Origin: Gadus chalcogrammus
Taxonomy: Eukaryota; Chordata; Actinopteri; Gadiformes; Gadidae
DNA length: 64,000 nt
NCBI RefSeq assembly: GCF_026213295.1
Contig: NC_079417.1
Coordinates: forward strand, 2,483,100 to 2,547,099
Reading direction: 5' to 3'
Shown here: positions 26,140-38,276 of the stretch, piece by piece
Layout of the letters: every line of letters begins with the position of its first letter
Position numbering within the stretch: position 1 is the stretch's first letter
Made by a program: the position numbers and the translations under genes
The notes under the pieces: model-generated
Seen by the model: only the letters and a program-made list of their open reading frames with translations
Databases searched by the model: none
What the model was told of the DNA's origin: nothing

Positions 26140-26300
26140 GGTGGGGGTAGGTCACTCATGTGCAAGTCACAAGCAAGTCTCAAGTCATAACCTTCAAGTC
26201 TCAAGCAAGTCCCAAGTCACTGTGGTGAGAATCAAGCAAGTCACAAGTCAAGTCATTGCTCAGGTCAAGCAAGTCACAAGTCAAGTCATACAAAAATCTG
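26140..26300. repeat. CAAGTCACAAGT-type repeat
   Basis: Irregular reiteration of CAAGTC/TCAAGTCA motifs, as often found in fish interspersed elements. A flanking AGAGGTGG at 26137 resembles a hAT terminus, but no right end was identified. Confidence 0.6.
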
Positions 26301-27893
<1,593 letters not shown>

Positions 27894-28221
27894 GCACTTC
27901 CTCCTTCCTCGCTCTCCTCCCTGGTCTTCCCAAATGTCAGTCCTCTTAAAGTGGCTCCTCGGCTTTCGGCCAGGTGTCCCCCAATCACGCTGATTGGGGT
28001 TCGGTCGGTGCTCTCCGTCGCCGGCTGGTGGGTGACGGTGGTAACGGCCATCCAGGACCAACCCTCGGGCTGGTCCGGGCCGAGGTTTACGGGGAGGGAT
28101 GCCACAGTATATGGCGTATACCTGCGTATCACGTAGACTACACCACTGGTTATAGCCATCACTGGGACAGGGGGAGGGCTGATTTGCTGATTGTGAAAGG
28201 CTACAGCAAAATGTCCTCATT

Positions 28222-28385
28222 TACAATTACATTTAGGGCATTTAGCAGACGCTTTTATCCAAAGCGACTTACATCGGTTAATACACACATTGACACACTG
28301 ACGGCAGAGTCAACCATGCAAGGCGACAGCCGGCTCGTCAGGAGCAGGTATAGGGTTAAGTGTCAGGGACACATCAACACTCACA
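28222..28385 (+). mobile_element. SINE-like element
   Basis: It contains the conserved teleost core CATTTAGCAGACGCTTTTAT then CCAAAGCGACTTAC, followed by a CAGAGTCAACCATGCAAGGC body. Confidence 0.6.
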
Positions 28386-28699
28386 TGTAGCTTCCTCCTT
28401 TTAGATATTCTCTGCAATAGCCACTAACCTCAGTTCACATCGCTTTCCAGTCCATATATATCTGCACTTCTCCCTCTCTCATTTACATGACATACAATCA
28501 ACAATGGAGTAACTATAAAAAACGACCAAATGGGACAAAATGAGCTGAGAGAGGTGAAGGGGAGTGAGAGGGAGGGAGAGAGATGAAGGGGAGTGAGAGG
28601 TGATGGAGTGAAAGGGAGGGAGAGAGGTGAAGGAGTGAGAGACGTGAAGGGGATTGAGGTAAAGAAATAGAAGACAAAGAGAGAATTGATATTAATTAC

Positions 28700-28916
28700 A
28701 ATTATGGCATTAACAGACGCTTTTATCCATAGCAACTTACATTGGTTAATTCACACATTGACTCACCGACGGCAGAGTCAACCATGCAAGGCAACAGCCA
28801 GCTCGTCAGGAGCAGTTGGGTTTAAGTGTCTTGTCAGCTAGGAGGTGCTGGGGTTTGAACTAGCAACCTTTTGGTTACAATTCAACTGCTCTACCTCCTG
28901 AGCTAAGCGAACCCTT
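28700..28916 (+). mobile_element. SINE-like element, longer copy
   Basis: Same family as 28222-28385, with a tRNA-like tail (GGTTTGAACTAGCAACC ... CTGCTCTACCTCCTGAGCTAA). Confidence 0.65.
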
Positions 28917-29294
28917 ATAACCCACATAATAAAAAACAGTATTCAAAGACTGAGAGCAGGAGGGGGACCACAGGTGTGTGTGTTCATAAACGTCCGTACA
29001 AGTAGCCTACAGGTAGACCGTACCAGTACAGAGAGGCCATACCAGTGCAGAGAGACCAGTACCATTAGCTCTTCATCATAAAGTTGGAGGACAAGATCCA
29101 GGTGTTTCAGTTCCTGGGGTGATTGGCTGATTGTGAAAGGCTACAGTATAGTGTTTCCATTTTACTTCCTCCTTTTAAATATTCTCTGCGATAACCACTA
29201 ACCTCACTTCACATCGCTTTAAAGTCGATATATATCTGCACTTCTCTCTCTCATTTACATGACATGCAAAAAACAGATGGGACAAAATTAGCTG

Positions 29295-30418
29295 TAAGAA
29301 CAATTTTTCTTAGTAGTTAAATATCAAAGTCCCTAGATATATCAACTCTGTGCGTTCGACAGATGACCCATAAACAGCAATGTGAGTGCGTTCGACAGAT
29401 GAGACAGACAATGTTTGTGTTGTCAACAGATGAGCTATGAGCCACAAAGAGTCAAAGTCAGTGGATGTTCTCAGAAAGTCGTCAGGGTTTTGAAGTGAGG
29501 GAGGGATGTTGTTTAAGGGTAAAGTCATCTTACAGTGCTCAAGTACATAAACTCTCAGTTGACCCAATACTTACTGAATTTCCACACCCACCAGATGGTG
29601 ACATTTTGTCATTCCTGTCAATATCATGCATTTTATAAGTTAATCATATACTTTTGATTTTTACAGCATTTGACCACAGCTTTCATTGTTCATTATCTTG
29701 TTAGGACACTTTTGAGAAAAACAACGTGTTTTCCTCTTTGCTCCCATGATTTATGTTGCATCTAAACCTTTATCTGACAGTTTGTGAAAACTTCCCCCTA
29801 CCTTTAAACCCCCCCCTCACTTCTTGCTCTCATCACTTTATAAGATTTAAGATTTACACCCTGCCTCAATAACATAAATGTACTGCACAATGAGTATCGT
29901 CAGAAATACCATTTATGGCTCAGGCGCCTCCACCTTTTGCTTTGCCGAGGTTGTACTCACTACTGACTTTTCTTCCATCTTCCTTCCCAGAAAATAAATC
30001 TGGCAAGGGTAGATTTATAAAGGTGAAAAAAAAAGGGGCTGAAAACACTGAGGATGACGACAAGCCTGCCATCGCACAAGGGTATATGACCTCAGTTTAG
30101 GGAGTAGTTGTTACATAAACCTCCCAATAGAGTAGAACCCTAGCATTTGAATTCAGCATGGATAGTTAAATGATACCGTCCTTCCCACTGGTTTTAAAAA
30201 AATAAATAAAACCAAAACAAATAGTGTTGCGGTCTGCATCCCACCTGATAGTATGCATTAGGAACCGTTGGTCTTTAACAGAAATCCCCTTATTTGTGAA
30301 TACCCCTGTCCTAGTGATCAAGTGTTCCTGCATGTTTTCACCGGCTTTTCTTTTCCTTTCTCCATTCCTTTCTGCACACACTTTCCCCCAAACTCCTGTC
30401 TTATTGTCTGACAGCGGC
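29295..30418 (+). other. Mostly empty stretch with one possible exon
   Basis: A CCCAG acceptor-like site at 29991 precedes a short lysine/aspartate-rich frame (AAAATAAATCTGGC... to about 30079) with a GTATAT donor-like end. The phase does not fit the candidate exon at 30419, so I do not call a gene. Confidence 0.25.
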
Positions 30419-30654
30419 CCGCCCAGAGCCGCCTTATAAGCCCATCCCCAAACCACGCAGCAACGCTCAAGCAGGAGGCTCCTCAAACGGAGTCCGGGCG
30501 TTCAGACGGAGACTCCAGATCTGGTGGTCAGGGGAGCGTCATACAAACAGGAAGCTCCCATAGTCCACCAGGAGATGCCTCCCCCAATAAATTGAGCTCT
30601 TGTGATGAAACGCTACCGGAGAGGGAAAGCGAATCCCTATGCAGCGATGAAGAC
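30419..30654 (+). other. Candidate serine-rich exon, unidentified
   Basis: An acceptor-like GTCTGACAG and a donor-like GACGGTAACC bound about 236 bp with one frame open throughout, rich in Ser, Gly, Pro and Glu. No domain is recognisable. It could be an exon of an unannotated gene or chance. Confidence 0.3.
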
Positions 30655-30677
30655 GGTAACCGATAGCCTCACAAGCA

Positions 30678-30892
30678 TCCCCTTTTATTAGATTAGCCCA
30701 GTAGAACCAGCACCCCCTTTTATTAGATTAGCCCAGGAGACCCAGCACCCCCTTTTATTAGATTAGCCCAGTAGAACCAGCACCCCAGTATCCCCTTGTA
30801 TTAGATTAGCCCAGTAGAACCAGCACCCCCTTTTATTAGATTAGCCCAGTAGAACCAACACCCCCTTTCATTAGATTAGACCAGTAGAATAG
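30678..30892. repeat. 35-bp minisatellite
   Basis: About six to seven units of CCCCTTTTATTAGATTAGCC followed by CAGTAGAACCAGCA, with minor variants. Confidence 0.9.
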
Positions 30893-31319
30893 TACCCTTC
30901 TGCTGTCTCTTAAGCATTGTCACCATGACCATCATTATGGAAATTAGTTGTATCAAGACCTTTCCTACATTTTCCTAATATAAGGACTTCTTTATCACCA
31001 TTTACGAACTGCAGCTTTTATGAATATACATTTTACCAGCTTGTAATTTGTGTCCTGATTTATCGCCACAGTAGTCACCTTCGTTCTTTGTTGGCTCTGG
31101 CTAGGACGCAACACAGACATGACTCATCTTTCATGTTGTTAATCCCCAGCTGTCTCCAATACAAATTTCACATCTCCTCCATTACTATGGTCTTCTGAAG
31201 TATGTATCTATTGGTCCGGAGAACTAGGATCTTCCAGGAATGAATGGGCGCCATTTTGGAATCCGGTGTCCATTCTATAATATGTCCATGCTGCATACGT
31301 GTATAGACTGATGCAGGCA

Positions 31320-31775
31320 AAACATCAGTCCTTGTAATGCTGGATCTTAGTGCAGCATTCGATACTGTCAATCACAAAATACTGGACACATGGTTGGTTT
31401 ATCAGGTGCTGTTATAAGTTGGATAACTTCCTTTCTACAAGATAGAAGCTTTTTTGTGGCCATTGTCAACAGTGCCTCAATATAGACAGCCATGACCTGT
31501 GGTGTCCCCCAAGGCTCCATCCTGGGGCCACTGTTGTTCAACCTCTACATGCTCCCACTTGGAACAATCATAAGGAATAATGCTATCTGCCTTTTGCTAT
31601 CTGCCGACTATCTGCCGTTGTACAGTTTTAGCCGTTTTTTTATACTATGATTACACAATGCTTTTTTATGCTTAAACTTTAAAGATTGTTATCATCATAT
31701 CTTTTGTTAAGCACATTGAGTTGCACTTGTGTATGGAATGTGCTATATAAATAAACGTTCAGATCAAAACTTACC
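31320..31775 (+). pseudogene. LINE reverse-transcriptase fragment (L2/Rex-like)
   Basis: The plus strand encodes recognisable but frame-broken reverse-transcriptase motifs: LVMLDLSAAFDTVNHKIL at about 31327-31380, then [14 protein letters not shown] (here CCCCAAGGCTCCATCCTGGG, 31506-31525) and [12 protein letters not shown] sequence. It ends with a typical GTATGGAATGTGCTATATAA ATAAA tail at about 31731-31755. Most of the element is missing. Confidence 0.75.
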
Positions 31776-31828
31776 TTTCCTTACCTATCTGATAACCTCT
31801 TTTGAGATATTGAATACTCAAAAGATGT

Positions 31829-31912
31829 TTAGTTTAGTTTAGTTTAGTTTATTAGGATCCCCATTAGCCATTGCACTGGGCAACAGCTACTCTTCCTGGG
31901 GTGCACATTTAA
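31829..31912 (-). mobile_element. 3' terminus of the split LINE
   Basis: On the minus strand this reads CCCCAGGAAGAGTAGCTGTT ... AATGGGGATCCTAATAAAC followed by a (CTAAA)n tail, a common fish LINE 3' end. It joins 32824-33056 once the TTAA element at 31913-32819 is removed. Confidence 0.75.
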
Positions 31913-32819
31913 AGGTGCCATGGCATGAAAATCTCACTTTATGAGGTTTTCTAACATAAATATGAGTTCCCATAGCCTGCCTATGGTCCCCAAGTGGCTA
32001 AAACTTGCGTTCGGTGTAAAACGAGATCTTGGCCCGCCAATGAGGCACGACCGTGCGAGCGCCACATGTGTGTGCGTGTGTGAATACACACTGTAACGCA
32101 AGTGTTTCTTGTCGGTTCATTGACGTCTCTTATGTATCGACAACGAGACTGTAGTGGGGGTTATCTCAGCCATGGTTGAGAAGGAATTGGGGGAAAGGAA
32201 CTTTGGCTTTGACTCCCTGAAGTACATGAACTGCGACATGCCGCCGGTTGCCGCGAGGCACCATCGCCCGGCAGCAGGCAGCGCGCGGTTCAGTCTACTA
32301 CAGATTGATGTGAAAGTGGAAGAACCAGAGACGTTGCAGAACCCGATGAAGTCGTTTGTGATTCATAATATCGTCTGGAGGTGCACACAGCTTTCGGCCG
32401 TGATAATATGCATTATATGATATCTATGTATTATATGATATTATTTAGATATAGAGCTCCAGGATTGTATCGCAAGTGTTGTACACTTCCTTGTTATTTG
32501 GATAACCGTTCTGTTTTTGGTGTTATGGCGCATAACACGTCAGACTCTCCTCTCTGGTATACAACGAGACTCGTAGTGGGGGTTATCTCAGCCATGGTTG
32601 TGAATGAATTGGGGGAAAGGAACTTTGGCTTTGACTCCCTCAAGAACATGAACCACGACATGGAGGAGAAAGGGATTGTTGGACTTGGATTGTGCGACTG
32701 GCTCGGAGTGGCTGTAACTCTGCACCACGGCTGAATTTCGGGAACGTCCTTGAATACTGTGTTAGTGGCCCACTAATACCTATATTAAAGCATCCATAAA
32801 ATAGCATGTCATGGCACCT
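31913..32819. mobile_element. TTAA-flanked inverted-repeat element, 907 bp
   Basis: It is flanked by TTAA on both sides (31909-31912, 32820-32823) with matching ends AGGTGCCATGGCATG and AGGTGCCATGACATG read inward. The interior matches parts of the composite at 41914-44195 and of copy A, but has no recognisable protein. It is inserted in the 3' untranslated part of the split LINE. The ends resemble those of the two-gene element at 33057, so it may be a non-autonomous Kolobok-like element. Confidence 0.75.
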
Positions 32820-32823
32820 TTAA

Positions 32824-33056
32824 CAAGACAAACATACAATAAATCAACAATACATGAAAACAGGATAAAGAATAAAAGAGAACAGAAAAAAACAAAACAA
32901 AAACGTACACAATTATTACATCATAGAGAGGGAAAAGAAAGACATACATAGGTAAAATTGTGAAGTAGCAAGTATGATGTTTCAAGTCTAAATAAACTAA
33001 TGTGAATTATTAAAAATGGATTTTGAGCTGTTTTTCAAAGTGTATTCTAACCTTAA
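32824..33056 (-). pseudogene. C-terminal end and 3' UTR of the split LINE
   Basis: Starting at the TTAA of 33053-33056 and reading on the minus strand, the codons IKVRIHFEKQLKIHF and a stop continue the frame of the LINE part at 39862-40130. The rest is A-rich 3' untranslated sequence. Confidence 0.75.
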
Positions 33057-33239
33057 AGGCCATGGTGCAGGTTTAATTTTTTTCGGATTTGCGCCATTTG
33101 CTTGTTGGTAATAAACATTTTAATGGTTACCTATTGTATTTAATGTGGTTGGGTATCACAAAACGGAATTTAATACGAAAAAGTGGGTCATATTGGAGCG
33201 GTTTGCGATAGCTTCTCATTTCTCCCGGAAACCGTTGCA

Positions 33240-33257
33240 TGACGTCACGGTAGGGAG
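33240..33257 (+). promoter_or_regulatory. Subterminal CRE-containing repeat, left
   Basis: TGACGTCACGGTAGGGAG contains the palindromic cAMP-response element TGACGTCA. It lies about 300 bp upstream of the transposase start and is repeated, inverted, at 39690-39707. Confidence 0.6.
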
Positions 33258-34238
33258 ACGACAGACTTAGCCCTTCGAGACCCATTGAGAGTAGAGAGTA
33301 CGAGAGAGATAAGAGACAGATAAGTAAGAGATAAATACATAGATACATATATAGATAGCCTAGATAGATAGATGGACAGACATATAGATAGAGATAGACA
33401 GAATAGATAGATATATAGACCGATATAGATATAGACCGAGAGATAGGGAGACAGGCAGACAGATAGCATAGCATAGCGAGTTAGGTAGGTAGGTGGGTAG
33501 GTAGGTGTAGCATAGCGAATTAGGTAGGTGGGTAGGTAGGTGTAGCTTTAGAATGGTGTACAACTGTGTTTGTGCTGGGTGTAATAATTCTAGCAGAACA
33601 GGACACAGGGTCCATGCCTTTCCGAAGGACAAGGCAACCCTCAGACAGTGTGGGTACAGTTTGTCCGCGTTAGACGGGCAGATTTTTCTATTCCCTCGGT
33701 CACTAAGAACTCCAAGGTCTGCAGCGCTCATTTCACGGAGGAAGATTACGACCAAGGGGATATCAGGATGGTATCTCTCGGGTTAAAGAGGCTGGCACAG
33801 CTTATTCCGAACGCCGTGCCTTCTGTGCACACGCATCTCTCTGCCTGCCCTGCCCCGAGACCGAGAGGCACCAAGATCAGTGCCGCCAGCCGCAAGCGAG
33901 AGCTGGCTATGGTAAGCCTCATGGTAATGTTTACAAGCTGTGCGTTAGCTAGCCCTGTGTATACTACATACCGTATTCCCTTTGACACCGCCTCCACTAC
34001 CTTCATGACTCATGATCAGTCTGACATTAGAAAAGAACATTTCGTGATTCATGAATATGAACCAAAACAAAATTGTCCTGAAGTAAATGTCCAAAAGCTT
34101 GTCATATCTAACTAGAAAGCGCCATGGCTAGTGTTTGGATCAGTGGCGCTCATCAAGCGACTTTCACAACAGTGTGTGTGTTCGATTTAGTTGATGGATT
34201 TAATTGCAATTTTCCTGATGGAAAGTGACTATTACGGT

Positions 34239-35140
34239 CAGGGGTGGACTGGGACAAAAATTCAGCCCTGGCATTTTCTGTCCAGACCAGCCCACTACAT
34301 TATCAGCACTAGGGGTGGGACGAGACGAACGGGAAGAACCCTGTATGTACTTTATTAAAACGATTTAATCAAGTACATACATCCTGCTATTTGCACTGCA
34401 AATAGCAGTGCAAATTGCTATTTGTGTCTCTTGTGCTGTTGACAAGAAAGGTGTGAAACCTGAACAGGAAGTTAACGGACATCCTGTGGTCGCTGCATCT
34501 CCATCCCCCATGTCTACATAGCTACAAAACGCTTGTTAAATATCACACTTGATCCAACGCTAATTTCTCTCTTGCAGTTTTTAGTCTGTGAATGGGAAAA
34601 TCTTTTTGTGTAAGCCCAGCATTAGTTAAAACCAGACTCGGACAATAATAACAAAATATCCTGACAAATAATCTAAATAGAAACATATTACAGACAGTAG
34701 CAGCTTTAGAGCTGAAACGCATTTGTTTAAACTGTGACTAAGTCATTGTGAAACCATAAATAGAGAATAACATTTTTTTATCTGTAGCTGCGAGAAAAAG
34801 TCTAAGACATGAATTACTTACTCGTGGGAGTCGCGGACTCCCACGATTCCGGCCCATGCCATGAGGTCCCGCCCACCCTGGTTTGTGTTGTGATTGACAG
34901 CACTGTCAGGGCTCTCTGAGCCTGTCAGCCCATGATTGATTGACAATGACAAACATAGACCAATAATATGTGTCGATGCTGGCAACACACTGCTAGCCCT
35001 CTGTAGCCAATTGGCCAGCCTAATTGGAGGAAATTTAGAGAGAGAGAAAAAAACAAAACATAGCGGACCGGACCGGCCCACATTGGGTCAACGGCCCACC
35101 GGGACGATGCCCGGTATGCCAGATGGCCAGTCCACCCCTG
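34239..35140. mobile_element. hAT-type element in the transposase intron
   Basis: Inverted ends CAGGGGTGGACTGG and CCAGTCCACCCCTG, with an 8-bp flanking repeat that differs at one base (ATTACGGT 34231-34238, CTTACGGT 35141-35148). 902 bp without coding capacity. It lies in the first THAP-gene intron and its right end is 28 bp before the next exon. Confidence 0.8.
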
Positions 35141-36324
35141 CTTACGGTCCTCTTTCATATGTATTTAGACGTGACTGTGTCGCTGACGCTAATTTATTTA
35201 CACAAGATGTTGACAGATGCCTCACCGTGTGAGACCACGGACGGTGTCAATGCTGCTACGGTAGAGGACCCCTTGCCCTACTGCACTTGTGACACTGGGA
35301 CACAATGTATTTTGAAGCCCCTTGGAAGGTCTCACGGTAAATCTTGTTATTTTTTTAGTGGTTGATATGCTGTCTAAAACATACGTTGCCAAATTATATG
35401 CATGCAGGAAATTCCCAAACACATTGCTAAAATTAATACATAACCTAGATCAAAACATAACCGCTTAGATTTGCCATGATTGTCATCTGTTTGGGTATGT
35501 TTATTGACTCTGCCACAGCTGTGCAAGTGAACCTGAAGCCCAAGATGGTCAGCATGGGGACACAAACATTCACCCCCCTCACTAGTCCTGACCCAACGGA
35601 TGGAGAAGATGATCTCTCTGTCATCAGTGATGCATCATGGGTACCAGGAGACCAGATGTCTGAGGAGGATGAGGAGGTGTTGTGTGAGGAGCCATCTCAA
35701 ACTTGCGACCCCCACCAAAAGTGAGATAATTTAAAGCCAACATAGACCAACTTTGAATTTTCATTTTCGTGCATCTGTAGTTTGACTGACACCCCCCCCC
35801 CTCTTTTTTGTTGTAGTGGCATTGACAAATTCATTGTTTGCCAAGAGGAGCTCATGGCCCTGTTTGCCATCTGTCCGGCCTGTTGTGAGAAGTCAGATAG
35901 TAGAATCGTGCAGCAGGAAGGAACATTTGTTAAAATATAGCAGGTAGGGTTTTGTTTACACTGCAGGCCATATCTGATTCGAAAATCTGAATATCTTACT
36001 AAAATCGAATAGCCCTGACTGTCTGCCCACATTGCTCATTGCAAGTGATCAGTGCATCCTCCTATCCACATTAGTTGCTATAACAGTCTAATATCTTGTG
36101 GATTTATAATGGCTAGCTTGGTGACTCACTACATTGAAAACCTATCAACATCACTGGTTATGTCTTATTTATTTTCAATTTATTTCCGTTTGTTGAGTGT
36201 GTGAATCCCCCCTCCTAATTGTACACTTGTGCGATTTAGTTTGAAACCACCTCGCGACTTTCTGCGTTGTCATGGTTACCCAACACTCTTTCTTCAGTGA
36301 GAGCCAAGAAAGTAAAGTTGAGTA

Positions 36325-36474
36325 ATGGAGGATTTGAGGTTACCTAAAAAGCAGAAGAAACTGGACCAACAGGCAAGCATACGCAGTTTTTTTCAGACAG
36401 TAAGTAACTTGACAGGCATGCTGAAAGCAGTGGCCAGACAGGGACATGCTCTGGACAGGCAGGTGATAAGGTGA
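36325..36474 (+). other. Short frame with a PCNA-binding-like motif
   Basis: A 49-codon frame begins MEDLRLPKKQKKLD and contains QASIRSFF, which fits the PIP-box pattern QxxIxxFF. It lies where the catalytic exons of the transposase are missing. A donor-like CAGACAGTAAGT follows the motif. It may be the first exon of another mobile-element gene inserted here. Function unknown. Confidence 0.3.
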
Positions 36475-38276
36475 GAATTTTGAATATGAGACTAGACAGC
36501 CTTACAACATTGTTTATAACCTGGGCCTACATGTCAGCAATACATAAAAGTAGCCTACTTCTAATACAAGCAGAATATGTAGACCAAAATTATCACAAAG
36601 GTCAGCCACTGTTCTTCTGATAACATAATGACATGTGGTCATGGGTATGTGGTATTTTTCCATTGGAAGCTATCTTTTTTGCTACAGTACTACTGGAAGA
36701 GCATAATTGTAATTGGTAGGTGTGTTTAAGGTCAGTAAGCAGCTAACCAAAACAAAGTGTGTGTGTATGTGTGTGTGTGTGTGTGGGGGGGGGGGGGCAG
36801 ACATTACATTATTACACTATTCCTTTAGATGTGAATTCAAATGGTCAATGTAGTCCTCGAAACTATGTTCTAAATGTCCACATTTTCATATATAAATATA
36901 GAATTGTAGGCAATGCACTTAACAAATAATAATAAAAAATTGGACCCCCCCAATGTCTAAACCATGGTTACGCCCTTGATCATACATACACCAGGTTTCG
37001 AAAGTGTTCTCAAATGTGTTATTCTGTAGGCTTCTCTTGGCGGCGCTGCATTACAACCATAATGCGAACAGAGAGACCGCACGAAGAAGCGATGGTTTGG
37101 AGAGGTATAGCGTGCGATATCCACGTTTCAGAAAAGGTGCCTGGGTAGTTGTGCCCATCAAAGAGAAGGCCTCATACGGTAGGCAGTGTCATGCAGTTCT
37201 ATCATATTTTGACATTTGCGCACAAGACATCTGTGACATCGATCTTTATACAGTATTTGATCATTATTATGTCTGCAGGTTATGCAGCGTCATTAATCGA
37301 GGCTCTTCGGGAGAGCTACATGGATTCACCCAAGGCTCTTCAAGAGGTTAGCGCCAATTTGTCAGCCTGTGCACCCGCCCCCATCGCCAAATCCTTCGAA
37401 CAAATTCCCAAGGAGGAGGCCGTCAGCCTCTATCTAGCCCAGCAGTCACGCTACAAAAAATTGAATTAGCATAGTTTTTTTCCCACACAGGCCAATCATT
37501 TAGTTGTGAGTATGTATATATGTATATAGTAAGTATATGTTATTTTATTTGGTGGTGGTTTTCTGTATGCCGCATGTTTTGTTTTCTCTTTGTGTGCTGT
37601 TTATTGCTTGGGTTTTTTGATTGTTCCAGGAAGTTTATTATAACCTTACATTTTAACCCCTTGCGCTGACCCTAACATCTGTCGACTAACATTATCTCTT
37701 GGTTATTTTTGGCTGTAACCCATTCATTCCTTTATCAGCATCACCATGGTTACCGCCTCACTGCATGTCGCATGTTTTGTTTTTATTGCTTGGGTTTTTT
37801 ACTTAGTTGTGTGCACAAATCATTCCATTACAGCTCCATTTGCCCCATAATTCATAAAAAAAATGGTAAGAATCCGAAAGGGACCTCTGTGTGCGCTTTT
37901 CTCTTGGATCACTATGCGTCTGCTCTGTGATATCATTGCATGTATGTGTCCGTGAGTGAGTGAGAGAATGTGCTGTGTGAGTGCTGACCCTCAGGTAAGA
38001 CCACACTATTGCAAGATTATTTTATGTTGGTTTCTTTGTGCCTAACCCTTTTTTTCTTGATTTGTTTACTTTATCAGGCCTTTCAACCTGTCCCTGTTTT
38101 CAGTAATCGATCCCCATTACTTGGGATGACCTAATAAACTGTTTTTATATGAATTCACATGTTCTGTGTATTTTATAACATTTTAAAGGCGGTTGAGCGA
38201 TCGCAACACAACTAGCATGAGTTAATTCTTGAACTGAAAAATAATTGTATTCATGTTGTACGTGCCAATATGGTTT

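Larger units (their letters stand above)
28173..29290. repeat. Spaced direct duplication with SINE-like insertions
   Basis: The segment GATTGTGAAAGGCTACAG...CTTCCTCCTTTTA...GACAAAAT.AGCTG at about 28181-28550 recurs at about 29129-29294. The first copy is interrupted by a SINE-like element (about 28214-28388). Between the copies lie AGGGAGTGAGAGG-type low-complexity DNA and a second SINE-like element. Confidence 0.7.
33553..37469 (+). pseudogene. THAP-domain transposase of the Kolobok-like element, disabled
   Basis: Exons: 33553-33911, 35169-35336, 35519-35720, 35817-about 35943, then 37030-37178 and 37279-37469 (stop). The N-terminus MVYNCVCAGC with a later CSAH is a C2CH THAP zinc finger. 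The terminal exons carry LAALHYNHNANRE and RYSVRYPRFRKGAWVV, as in the C-terminus of fish THAP transposases. Lesions: a frame change at about 33649-33651 (a doubled TG) inside the THAP domain; an in-frame TAG at 35938-35940 just before a donor; and loss of the exons that should encode the central catalytic region between about 35943 and 37029. The exon junctions that remain are canonical. It probably bound the element's termini when intact. Confidence 0.85.

Noticed and set aside
32154..32734. Open frames in the TTAA element (GERNFGFDSL...) recurring at 42206-42568
   Set aside because: They recur because the elements are related; the frames are short, broken at different points and match no protein family I know.
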